A DNA stretch of 64,000 nt, from positions 25,460 through 89,459 of the forward strand of contig NZ_CP038640.1 in NCBI RefSeq assembly GCF_004768545.1, written 5' to 3'. A program made the position numbers and the translations under genes. Source of the DNA: Cupriavidus oxalaticus. Its GTDB lineage: Bacteria > Pseudomonadota > Gammaproteobacteria > Burkholderiales > Burkholderiaceae. Positions 44,361 to 51,002 of this stretch are shown here, in pieces. Position 1 is the stretch's first letter. Every line of letters starts with the position of its first letter. The notes below the pieces were generated by a model. The model did not search any database, was not told where the DNA came from, and worked only from the letters and a program-made list of their open reading frames with translations.

Positions 44361-45439
44361 TGCGCGATCTCCATCTTCGTGAACACGTAATCCGCCAGCG
44401 CACGCACCTCCTGGGTGGCCTTCCGCGCGGCGGTCTTCTTGATCTTCCACACCGGCATCTGCTCGCCCAGCGCCTCGGCGATGCTGTCACGCGCGCCGAT
44501 GCTGAACGGCAAGATGAGCTGCGGGTATGCCTGCTGCAACGTCGCCAGGTTGTTGACGTGGCGCGGCTTCCGCGCGTCCACCTTGTTCGGCACCATGCCG
44601 AGGAAGCGCAGCTTGGGGTTCTGCTTGCGCAGGTTGCTGATGACCGCGACCATCTTCTTCATGCCCTGCAAGCTGTACGCCTCCATTTCGATGGGCGACA
44701 GCATGTAGTCGGCCGTCAGCACGGCCGCCGTCATGGCGACGCCAAGGGAGGGGGCCGTGTCGATCAGGCACACGTCGAAGAACTCGCCCAGCGCGGCCAC
44801 ACTGGCCCGCAGCGCGGCGGCCGCCTGGGAAAGCTCCATCTTGTCCAGGTTCGCCAGGTTGGCGTCTGCCGCGATCAGCGCCAGGCCGTCATCCTCCCGG
44901 TCAGCGAACCAGGCGCGCAGCTCGTCGCCGCCGGCGGTGAACATGCGACTGGCGGGATAGCCCGAGTCGTGGCCGGCCAGCGTCCAGCTCGCATTGCCCT
45001 GGGTGTCCAGGTCGATCACTGCAACCCGAAGGCCGCGCTCCTGGAAGTCGAACGCCAGGTGGCAGGTTGCGAACGTCTTGCCTTGACCGCCTTTCTGAAT
45101 TGCCGTGACCAGTGTTTTCATGAGTTGGGTTCCTGTTTCCTCTTTCCCTTGGCGTCGGCTTCCCAACGCTTGACGATGAACGCTTGATGCTCCGGCAGTA
45201 CCGCCGTCACCCGCTCGAAGCCCTGCGGGAGCACTTCCCCCGCCACTGCCCACACGCGGCTGACCGCTTGCGATACCGCCCCCTTGGTCAGCCCCAGCGA
45301 GGCCACAAACTCGGCCTGGGGCCTTCCATCGACCAGCACGCCGCGCGCTATGTCGATGGTCTGTTGCCCGATCTCCAGGCCCTTGATCGCCGCCTGGAAT
45401 TGGGCTTCGGTTAGCCGTTTCTTCATGGAGAACACCCAT
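44357..45439 (-). CDS. incC: IncC, ParA-type partition ATPase (long form; IncC2 from 45121)
   Basis: Two forms as in RK2: IncC1 (360 aa) from 45439, whose N-terminal 106 residues are read from korA sequence in another frame, and IncC2 (254 aa) from the internal ATG at 45121. IncC2 starts MKTLVTAIQKGGQGKT with the deviant Walker A at residues 10-16, and VCLIDTAPSLG is Walker B-like. It segregates plasmids with KorB and boosts KorB repression. The N-terminal segment is Gly/Arg-rich, consistent with its overlapping code. Confidence 0.93.
   Translation of the reverse strand: MGVLHEETANRSPIPGGDQGPGDRATDHRHSARRAGRWKAPGRVCGLAGADQGGGIASGQPRVGSGGGSAPAGLRAGDGGTAGASSVHRQALGSRRQGKEETGTQLMKTLVTAIQKGGQGKTFATCHLAFDFQERGLRVAVIDLDTQGNASWTLAGHDSGYPASRMFTAGGDELRAWFADREDDGLALIAADANLANLDKMELSQAAAALRASVAALGEFFDVCLIDTAPSLGVAMTAAVLTADYMLSPIEMEAYSLQGMKKMVAVISNLRKQNPKLRFLGMVPNKVDARKPRHVNNLATLQQAYPQLILPFSIGARDSIAEALGEQMPVWKIKKTAARKATQEVRALADYVFTKMEIAQ
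45118..45426 (-). CDS. korA: KorA, global transcriptional repressor
   Basis: A 102-aa repressor; start at 45426 (MKKRLTEAQFQAAI) gives the family length, although the frame opens upstream. The helix-turn-helix AEFVASLGLTKGAVSQAVSRVW recognises GTTTAGCTAAAC sites. The C-terminal FERVTAVLPEHQAFIVKRW is the dimer domain shared with TrbA. The gene overlaps IncC1 in another frame and leads the korA-incC-korB operon, which it represses. Confidence 0.95.
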   Translation of the reverse strand: MKKRLTEAQFQAAIKGLEIGQQTIDIARGVLVDGRPQAEFVASLGLTKGAVSQAVSRVWAVAGEVLPQGFERVTAVLPEHQAFIVKRWEADAKGKRKQEPNS

Positions 45440-45499
45440 ATAAACTCCACACCCGGTTGTTGAACAAAAGGCGGTGCCAGCCGCCGACCATGTGCAGAA

Positions 45500-45544
45500 G
45501 TTTAGCTAAACTCGCCGCCCGCGTCAAGCGTTTTAGCGGCTAAA
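45500..45544. promoter_or_regulatory. korA promoter operators (KorA and KorB)
   Basis: A perfect KorA site GTTTAGCTAAAC at 45500-45511 and a perfect KorB site TTTAGCGGCTAAA at 45532-45544, between kleF and korA. Both proteins would repress the central control operon. Confidence 0.9.
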
Positions 45545-45862
45545 AATGGGCGCGTGATCTTCTTTCTTGGCGTTCAACCTGGCCGCGTCAGCGGCACTCA
45601 TGAAGAACGTCATCAGCGGGCCGACCGTGCGGCTCGAACCGTTGGCAAAGCACACGTCGAACTGACCGCCGGCGGTGTGCGGATCGACGCCTTCCACCAG
45701 TCGCCAGGGGTCAAGGCCCCATTCCTCGGATTGCGCGCTGTACCAATAGGCCGGCGCATCGCCGTTCAAGTCGCTGGCCGCGTACTCGCGCACCAGGACG
45801 GCCACCCGGCCGGTGTTCGGCTCCACGAATCCCGGCGGGTAGGGTAGGGTCTGTTTTTTCAT
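45533..45862 (-). CDS. kleF: KleF
   Basis: A 109-aa protein starting MKKQTLPYPPGFVEPNTGRV, last gene of the kle operon and next to korA as in R751. No membrane segment or known catalytic motif is visible; the fold looks mixed alpha/beta (VAVLVREYA, WGLDPWRLVEG). Function unknown; kle genes affect maintenance in some hosts. The stop codon lies inside the KorB operator. Confidence 0.82.
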   Translation of the reverse strand: MKKQTLPYPPGFVEPNTGRVAVLVREYAASDLNGDAPAYWYSAQSEEWGLDPWRLVEGVDPHTAGGQFDVCFANGSSRTVGPLMTFFMSAADAARLNAKKEDHAPIFSR

Positions 45863-45863
45863 G

Positions 45864-46190
45864 TCAAAGCCCCTTCGGCTTGTAGATCGAAACGAAGTAG
45901 GTGATCGCGGTCAGCACCGCGAAGTACGCCAGGAACGACCAACCGGCATACACGCCAGGCGTGTTCCAGTGGTAGAGCATCCGCACGAACTGGAAGAAGG
46001 TGGCAATCGACAGCACCCACTTGAGGATCGGCCAGACCAGCACGGTCGCCACCCATACGAACTTGACCAGGCCGGCCAGCAGGCCAGCACCGGGGGCCTT
46101 GTTGGGGGCAGCAGACGCGGCGGCAGGCTCCACCGGCGCGGGCGCGGCGGGCTGCTCGATCTCCTTGGGGAACTTGATGATGTTGGACAT
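45864..46190 (-). CDS. kleE: KleE, membrane protein
   Basis: A 108-aa protein; start at 46190 gives the IncP KleE N terminus MSNIIKFPKEIEQPAAPAP. A Pro/Ala-rich N-terminal third is followed by two hydrophobic segments (FVWVATVLVWPILKWVLSI and YAGWSFLAYFAVLTAITYFV). It abuts kleF with one base between. Function unknown. Confidence 0.85.
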   Translation of the reverse strand: MSNIIKFPKEIEQPAAPAPVEPAAASAAPNKAPGAGLLAGLVKFVWVATVLVWPILKWVLSIATFFQFVRMLYHWNTPGVYAGWSFLAYFAVLTAITYFVSIYKPKGL

Positions 46191-46398
46191 AGCTTGACCC
46201 TCCACGCGCTTACGTGTTGAATGCTGGGTGCTCCCACTCGGAAGCATGGTTACGGTGTGCCAGCACCAGGCCAAGCGCCCCGGATCACTCCGGGGCGTTC
46301 CTCCACCTGGGGCCGCCCTTGATCTTGCCTCGGCTCACGCAATACTCCTTCTTGGCGTCCTCGATAGGCCCGGCCGTTGCCGACCGGGCCATGTGCTC
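46191..46398. other. kleA-kleE spacer with hairpins
   Basis: No gene is seen. A strong dyad CGCCCCGG/CCGGGGCG lies at about 46276-46297 and a GGCCCGG...CCGGGCC dyad near 46370-46392. They lack T runs, so they may be mRNA-processing or attenuating structures rather than full terminators. Confidence 0.4.
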
Positions 46399-46635
46399 TT
46401 ACCAGCCGGCCCGGCGCTTGGCCTGCTCGACGGCTTCCATCGACCAATGGCCCTTGGCCTGCCCCTCCAGGGAGCATCCGGCGAAGTACGCCTTGCCGCG
46501 CAGTTCCTCGGCTTTGCACACCAGCTCGGCCGCCTCGGCCATCATGGCCGCGATCTCGTCACGGCGGGCCGGGAAGTCGGTCGCTGCCGCGCCCTCCAGC
46601 TCGTCAATCCAGGGCATAATCTTGTTGTCGCTCAT
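46399..46635 (-). CDS. kleA: KleA
   Basis: A 78-aa acidic helical protein; start at 46635 (MSDNKIMPWIDELEG) follows AAAGTCCG. It matches the IncP KleA/KleC family, which influences maintenance but has no known enzyme activity. It leads the kle operon behind KorC, KorA-like and KorB sites. Only one member of the family is present, as expected for the beta subgroup. Confidence 0.85.
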   Translation of the reverse strand: MSDNKIMPWIDELEGAAATDFPARRDEIAAMMAEAAELVCKAEELRGKAYFAGCSLEGQAKGHWSMEAVEQAKRRAGW

Positions 46636-46689
46636 CGGACTTTCTCCGGTAGTTGACCTGGGCAATGTGCCCGGCCTTCAAGTGCTATA

Positions 46690-46777
46690 TTAGGGCAAAA
46701 TGCCCTAACCTGTCAAGCACTTTAGCTAAACTTTTTTCGCTTTACCGGAATCCGAAGGCTAAACTTTAGCCGCTAAA
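46690..46777. promoter_or_regulatory. kleA promoter: KorC, KorA and KorB operators
   Basis: The KorC dyad TTAGGGCAAAATGCCCTAA is at 46690-46708, a KorA-like CTTTAGCTAAAC at 46720-46731 and a perfect KorB site TTTAGCCGCTAAA at 46765-46777. The same three-operator layout is repeated in front of klcA. Confidence 0.88.
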
Positions 46778-46792
46778 ACCTTTCCCTTGGCG

Positions 46793-47050
46793 TCAATCCT
46801 CTTTCCAGATCACGCCCAGCCCGGCCTGGTCGCACAGGATCGCCCATGCCGCATAGGGAATCGGGGTGTCCTCGCCGATCCAGCGGCGGATCGTGCGGTC
46901 GCCCTTCGCGCCCAGCCCCAGCGCCTTCGCGGCCTTGCTGCCGCTGAACCCGGCCAGGCGCAGCACCTCTCGGACTTCCTCGCCGGTCGGTTGCGCCCAG
47001 CGTTCGGCCGGCTTCAAGCACTCCAGCCGGATATTGGCGTCGTTCGTCAT
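46793..47050 (-). CDS. korC: KorC, transcriptional repressor of kle/klc
   Basis: An 85-aa repressor whose C-terminal two thirds form a helix-turn-helix (VREVLRLAGFSGSKAAKALGLGAKGDRTIRRWIG). It binds the TAGGGCA-type dyads in front of kleA and klcA. It is 16 bases downstream of klcB. The stop overlaps a CCTTGGCGTC motif copy. Confidence 0.92.
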   Translation of the reverse strand: MTNDANIRLECLKPAERWAQPTGEEVREVLRLAGFSGSKAAKALGLGAKGDRTIRRWIGEDTPIPYAAWAILCDQAGLGVIWKED

Positions 47051-47066
47051 TCGTTCGTTCTCCTGG

Positions 47067-48275
47067 TCAAGTGATAAGCCGCAACTGGTCGAAGCCGTAG
47101 ATCGACTGGATGCAGCTCGGGTCTGAATCGACCACGCGCCGGCCTGCGCGATTGGTCTTGTACGTTACCGGCCTGTCGTCGTGCGCCCACACCTGGCGGG
47201 TGTCGGGATGCACCTTCACGATGATGATGCGCTTGCCGATGTAGCGGTCGAAAACCGGGTGATGGACGCTCACGATCTCGCACCGCTGGCCGGGCTTGAA
47301 CTCCACCAGGTCGGCCGGGCCTCCATCGCCATTCCTGGCGATGCTGCAGGTTGCCGCGCTCGCTCGCGGCATCGTTGTTTCCGGCGATACAGGCCCGCCC
47401 TCGCCCGGCTCGGCATCGTCGGCTTTGACGATGCTGCAGGTCATCGTCGTTTCTGGCGATGCGGGATCTCGCTCCGGGCCTGCGCCGGTGATTTTTCCCT
47501 TGGCGTCCAACCCGGCGGCCCTGGCCGCCTTGATCCTGGTCGCGGCCTCGGCCGCCCAGCGCCTGGCGATGAAGGCCCGATGCGAGGGCAGCACCACATC
47601 GACCAGGACGAACCCCGGCGGCACCAGGACGGTCGCCGGTGCGCGCCGCGCCGGCGGCTCCAAGCCGGCCAGCCAAGCGGGCAGGGGAGCATCGGCCAGG
47701 CGGTCGCGGTAGCTGGCCTCGACCATCACCGGGCGCTTCTTCTCGGCTCGCTGCGCAGCCAGGATGCCGCGCGCAACCTCGTCCACCGTCATGCAGCCCT
47801 GCGCCGTGTCGAAGTGCGAGCGGTAGCCCGTTTCGGAGATAAACGGCCTGTCCAGGTCGATGACGTGGAACTGGAAGTGGGCACCCAGCGGCCCGCCGTA
47901 GCCGGCCTCGTACTCCACCAGGGCGCGCATGTCGCCATCCGCGACCAGGAACTGGCCGCGCTGGCCCCACAAGGGCACGTCGCCAGGCACCGCCGCGCAA
48001 TGGCGCTCGATGACCTGGCCGGGCGCGTCGTGGTCGGCCATGCTGCCCACGTGCGTTCCGCCGTTCATCTTCCAGATGACGGCCTCGTATCGGTCGCTGG
48101 CCGCCTCGGCGGCCGCACCGTCACCGCGCATGATCGCCGCGTCGATCTCCACCACGGCCGCCACGGCGGCGGCCAGCAGCTCGTCGCGGTCGGTGGGCAG
48201 CTCGGCCAGCAGCTCGGCCGCCGGCGCGTTCCAGTCCTGGCCCGGCTGGGCCGGCGTCTTGCGTTTCTTCGCCAT
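47067..48275 (-). CDS. klcB: KlcB, carrying an in-frame block of dyad repeats
   Basis: A 402-aa protein (start at 48275, MAKKRKTPAQPGQDW). A central FVLVDVVLPSHRAFIARRW block resembles the KorA/TrbA C-terminal dimer domain. Residues of about 269-318, encoded at 47323-47471, come from four units of the plasmid's dyad-repeat family (PETTMTCSIVKADDAE, PETTMPRASAATCSIARNGD), read without a stop or frameshift. Function is unknown; it belongs to the klcA-klcB-korC operon. Confidence 0.85.
   Translation of the reverse strand: MAKKRKTPAQPGQDWNAPAAELLAELPTDRDELLAAAVAAVVEIDAAIMRGDGAAAEAASDRYEAVIWKMNGGTHVGSMADHDAPGQVIERHCAAVPGDVPLWGQRGQFLVADGDMRALVEYEAGYGGPLGAHFQFHVIDLDRPFISETGYRSHFDTAQGCMTVDEVARGILAAQRAEKKRPVMVEASYRDRLADAPLPAWLAGLEPPARRAPATVLVPPGFVLVDVVLPSHRAFIARRWAAEAATRIKAARAAGLDAKGKITGAGPERDPASPETTMTCSIVKADDAEPGEGGPVSPETTMPRASAATCSIARNGDGGPADLVEFKPGQRCEIVSVHHPVFDRYIGKRIIIVKVHPDTRQVWAHDDRPVTYKTNRAGRRVVDSDPSCIQSIYGFDQLRLIT
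47323..47471. repeat. Four dyad repeats inside klcB
   Basis: Units at 47323-47350 (CCATCGCCATTCCTGGCGATG core), 47368-47393, 47411-47440 and 47441-47471. They are the same family as the arrays at 24670, 26468 and 40698, but here they are translated as part of KlcB. Confidence 0.85.
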
Positions 48276-48281
48276 CGGCCG

Positions 48282-48296
48282 GCCCCTCAAGTGTCA
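48282..48296. other. Solitary TrfA iteron-like site
   Basis: GCCCCTCAAGTGTCA matches the oriV iterons exactly over 15 bases. It lies between klcB and the 72-aa gene, about 1.4 kb from the next iteron at 49717, and forms the stop codon region of the 72-aa gene. Confidence 0.75.
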
Positions 48297-48505
48297 GCAC
48301 GCCGCCACGCGATCACGTCGCGGGCTTCGTAGCCGTGGCGCTTGCAGTCGTCGCAGAATCCCGAGCTGAACCCCTTGTGGTTCGTGCCGATCCATGCGGC
48401 CGGCTTGCCGCATTCGTGGCCGTAGGTGCCCGGCTCGGCGTTGTGGCACTTGCCGTCCGTCGCGTAGCTGTTCGTCGGTGCCTGGGGAGCGTTGTTCCTG
48501 GTCAT
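48287..48505 (-). CDS. Small Cys-rich protein, possible zinc ribbon
   Basis: A 72-aa protein (start at 48505, MTRNNAPQAPTNSYATDGKC, after GGAGGCGACC). Four Cys in two pairs, KCHNAEPGTYGHECGKPA and GFCDDCKRHGYEARD, suggest a zinc-binding fold. It lies between klcA and klcB and is probably co-transcribed. I do not recognise a named IncP gene with certainty. Confidence 0.7.
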   Translation of the reverse strand: MTRNNAPQAPTNSYATDGKCHNAEPGTYGHECGKPAAWIGTNHKGFSSGFCDDCKRHGYEARDVIAWRRADT

Positions 48506-48520
48506 GGTCGCCTCCTGGAA

Positions 48521-48540
48521 GCCCCGGCCGAAGCCGGGGC
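48521..48540. other. Strong hairpin between klcA and the 72-aa gene
   Basis: A perfect 8-bp stem GCCCCGGC/GCCGGGGC with loop CGAA and no T run; it may stabilise or attenuate the klc mRNA. Confidence 0.5.
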
Positions 48541-48549
48541 CGCCCCTCA

Positions 48550-48978
48550 TCAGTCAATAGCCCGGTAGATCGCGGCCGCCTCGGCGTGGCTGGCTGCGAA
48601 GCCGCGCAGGAAGTGATAGCGGTCGATCAGGGCATCGCCGGCGTCCGTGTCGGCGGCCTCGGCCGCGAGCTGACCCAGCGCGAACAGGGTTGCGACAATG
48701 CCGGCGGCGTCGGCCGACAACTCGCCTCGGAAGCCGTTGCCGTCCACCTCGATCTCCAGGCGGTCGGCCAGGTCGGGGGCCATGTAAAAACCGCCGTCCG
48801 ACAAGGTGTAGTAGTGCCAATACGCGCCGCTGTAGCGTTCGCAGAGCCGGCGAAGCCAGGCATACACCAGGGCCTCGCCGCGCATCATCAGACGCGGGCC
48901 GAAGTAGGCGGGCAGGAAGTCGAGGCGCTGGGCCTCGGCGACCAGGGAAGCGGTAACGGGTTGCTCTTGGGTGTTCAT
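48550..48978 (-). CDS. klcA: KlcA, antirestriction protein
   Basis: A 142-aa ArdB/KlcA family protein. It has the typical blocks FLPAYFGPRLMMRGEALVYAWL, SGAYWHYYTLSDGGFYMAP and ELSADAAGIVATLFAL. Members relieve type I restriction of incoming plasmids without mimicking DNA. It is the first gene of the klcA-(72 aa)-klcB-korC operon. Confidence 0.94.
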   Translation of the reverse strand: MNTQEQPVTASLVAEAQRLDFLPAYFGPRLMMRGEALVYAWLRRLCERYSGAYWHYYTLSDGGFYMAPDLADRLEIEVDGNGFRGELSADAAGIVATLFALGQLAAEAADTDAGDALIDRYHFLRGFAASHAEAAAIYRAID

Positions 48979-49032
48979 CGGACTTTCTCCGGTAGTTGAC
49001 CTGGGCGAAATGCCCGGCCTTCAAGTGCTATA

Positions 49033-49088
49033 TTAGGGCAAAATGTCCTAATCGTCAAGCACTTTAGCTAAACGTTTTAGCCGCTAAA
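49033..49088. promoter_or_regulatory. klcA promoter: KorC, KorA and KorB operators
   Basis: A KorC-type dyad TTAGGGCAAAATGTCCTAA at 49033-49051 (one mismatch), a KorA-like CTTTAGCTAAAC at 49062-49073 and a perfect KorB site TTTAGCCGCTAAA at 49076-49088. The layout duplicates the kleA promoter. Confidence 0.88.
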
Positions 49089-49150
49089 CCTTGCCCTTTC
49101 CCTTGGCGTGCATTACAATGTAATTCACGAACCCAACCGGAGAACCAATC

Positions 49151-49414
49151 ATGGCTGCAAACCAGCTCGTACAAACGCGCATCGACGGCGCGATCAAGGA
49201 AGAAGCGGCGGCCGTCCTGGCCGCGATGGGCCTTACCGTGTCCGACGCGGTGCGGCTGCTGCTCACGAAGGTGGCCCAGGACAAGGCGCTGCCCTTCGAG
49301 CCGCTGATTCCGAACGCCACCACCATCGAGGCGATGAAGGAAGCCCGCAAGGGCAAGCTGCCGCGCTTCGCCACCGTCAACGATCTGATGGCCGATCTGC
49401 ATGCGGCAGATTGA
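49151..49414 (+). CDS. DinJ/RelB-type antitoxin
   Basis: An 87-aa protein starting MAANQLVQTRIDGAIKEEAA, a ribbon-helix-helix RelB/DinJ N terminus with MGLTVSDAVRLLLTKVAQDKALPFEP, and a C-terminal toxin-binding tail. It is transcribed opposite to klcA and overlaps the toxin by 14 bases. The promoter would lie in 49089-49150, next to the klcA operators. Confidence 0.88.
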   Translation: MAANQLVQTRIDGAIKEEAAAVLAAMGLTVSDAVRLLLTKVAQDKALPFEPLIPNATTIEAMKEARKGKLPRFATVNDLMADLHAAD

Positions 49415-49682
49415 GCGCACCGGCCAGTTCAAGCGCGACTACAAGCGCGAGGCGAAAGGGCAGCACCGGGCCACGCTCGACGCCGACCTGGTGCCCGTCC
49501 TGGTCGCGCTCGCCGACGACCAGCCGCTGGAACCTCGGCACCGCGACCACGCGCTGACCGGGGACTGGAAGGATCACCGGGATTGCCACGTCAAGCCCGA
49601 CCTGGTGCTGATCTACCAGAAGCCCGACGCCGACACGCTGCGCCTGGTGCGCCTCGGCTCTCACTCCGAACTCGGCTTGTGA
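49401..49682 (+). CDS. YafQ/RelE-type mRNA interferase toxin
   Basis: A 93-aa toxin of the YafQ branch of the RelE superfamily (FKRDYKREAKGQHRATLD, LTGDWKDHRDCHVKPDLVLIYQ, LRLVRLGSHSELGL). Conserved His and the final LVRLGSHSELF-type motif for catalysis are visible. With the antitoxin it forms a post-segregational killing pair beside oriV. Confidence 0.9.
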   Translation: MRQIERTGQFKRDYKREAKGQHRATLDADLVPVLVALADDQPLEPRHRDHALTGDWKDHRDCHVKPDLVLIYQKPDADTLRLVRLGSHSELGL

Positions 49683-50690
49683 TCGGCGCGGGCCTGGCCC
49701 CGCGTCTCACGTTTCATTGACACTTGAGGGGCGCTTTCCGCGCCACCGGCCGAGCTGGCCGACCCCCTTCCTTGGCGTAAAACCTGCGGCGGTGGAGCTG
49801 CTGCGATGCTTGAGGATCGCGCGGCCGGTCGAACCGCGGCGACCTGGTTGGGGAGTGTGAGGGGGCTTTGCCCCCTCGCAAGCTCTCGAACTTACTGCCT
49901 TCCGCCAGGCGCTTGCGCCTGGCTCTCCTAAGCCGTAGCGCCGAAGGCGCTCCATTGTGGGGTGAGGCCGCAAGGCGGCCGAGGGGCGTAGCCCCTGGGG
50001 GGATGGGAGGCCGCTTGCGGCCGGGTGGGATCGAGAAGGGGGGTTTCCCCCCTTCGGCGGCCGGTCATGCTGCGCGGTAGCTTGGGCCGTGTTGCCGTTT
50101 TTTTCGCCAGCCTCTGGTTAAAACTACCTGGTTATATAAAAAGGTTATAAAGACGGTTAAAAACCTGGTTAGCATGACCGAAAAACGCGCGTAAACCGTT
50201 GTCACGCCAAGGAAAAGCGCGAAGAGGCCGCCCCTCAAGTGTCAATGGATAAGCCCCCCATGTGTCAATACGCTGCCCCTCAAGTGTCAAGAACCGCGCC
50301 CCTCAAGTGTCAGTAGGGCCGCCCCTCAAGTGTCAATACCGGGGCAGGGTTCCTAACAGGGTTATCCACAACTTCGGTGGATAACTCCATGCCGATCAGG
50401 CACTTAGGCCGCCTCGGCGGCCGCCTGGACGGCTCGACCAGGCCGAAATCGGCCGCTGCCCCCCAAGTGTCAACATCGCGCCGGCCCCGCTGCCCCTCAA
50501 GTGTCAACGTCAGGGCTGCGCCGGCCGGCCTCGGCCGACTTGTCCCGAAACTGTCCACAACGGCCGCGCCGGTGGGGCAGGGCAGGGAAGGCCCCGGAAA
50601 CGGGCCAGGAAGGCCCGTCAGGGCCGCAAAGCCCAGCGGCGAGGGCCACCGGCCCGGTGAGGGGTCTCCTCGTTTTCAGTGCAATAAGTG
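49683..50690. other. oriV: Vegetative replication origin oriV
   Basis: Non-coding. TrfA iterons (GCCCCTCAAGTGTCA type) occur singly at 49717-49732 (reversed), then as a cluster at 50230-50247, 50254-50270 (degenerate), 50275-50290, 50298-50312 and 50321-50338, then at 50458-50474 (degenerate) and 50492-50508. A DnaA box TTATCCACA is at 50362-50370 with a second dyad partner GGTGGATAA at 50377-50385. An AT-rich stretch with GGTTATATAAAAAGGTTATA lies at 50128-50160. The arrangement matches IncP oriV. Seven hairpins occupy 49859-50055. Confidence 0.92.
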
Positions 50691-50914
50691 ACGGTACGAA
50701 AAGCTAGCACTGGCGCGGAGGTGGTGTTGGTAGATCGTTGATTTCATTGACTTTCCTGTTCACTTTCAAATCTGCGATTCGTGGCGTCAAACCGTGGTCG
50801 GTTTCATCCATTGGTGCCAGTTATCGATGCATTTGGCCGCGAAGGCAGGATTTGGTCAGCATAGCGGTCAACCGGGAAGCGAAACACACCCCGCAAGTTG
50901 ATGCTCTCCAGCCT
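50691..50914. other. Non-coding DNA between oriV and the Tn3-family element
   Basis: No gene, operator or repeat is seen. The GC content drops after about 50690, so the backbone probably ends near there and this is foreign flanking DNA. Confidence 0.4.
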
Positions 50915-50964
50915 GGGGTTCTACGCCGGAACCCCAGAAAATTCCGTCATTCCACATTGTGAAC
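50915..50964 (+). repeat. Left terminal inverted repeat of the Tn3-family element
   Basis: Begins GGGGTTCTACGCCGGAACCC and contains the Tn3-like CCCAGAAAATTCCGTC block. The first 21 bases form a perfect 7-bp dyad (GGGGTTC/GAACCCC). Confidence 0.88.
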
Positions 50965-51002
50965 GTCAATCGGTTTGTTGCCTGACGTGCCGAGCGAGTA
51001 AC

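Noticed and set aside
46276..46297. A terminator between kleA and kleE
   Set aside because: The stem is strong but there is no T run on either side, and kleE/kleF would lose their promoter.
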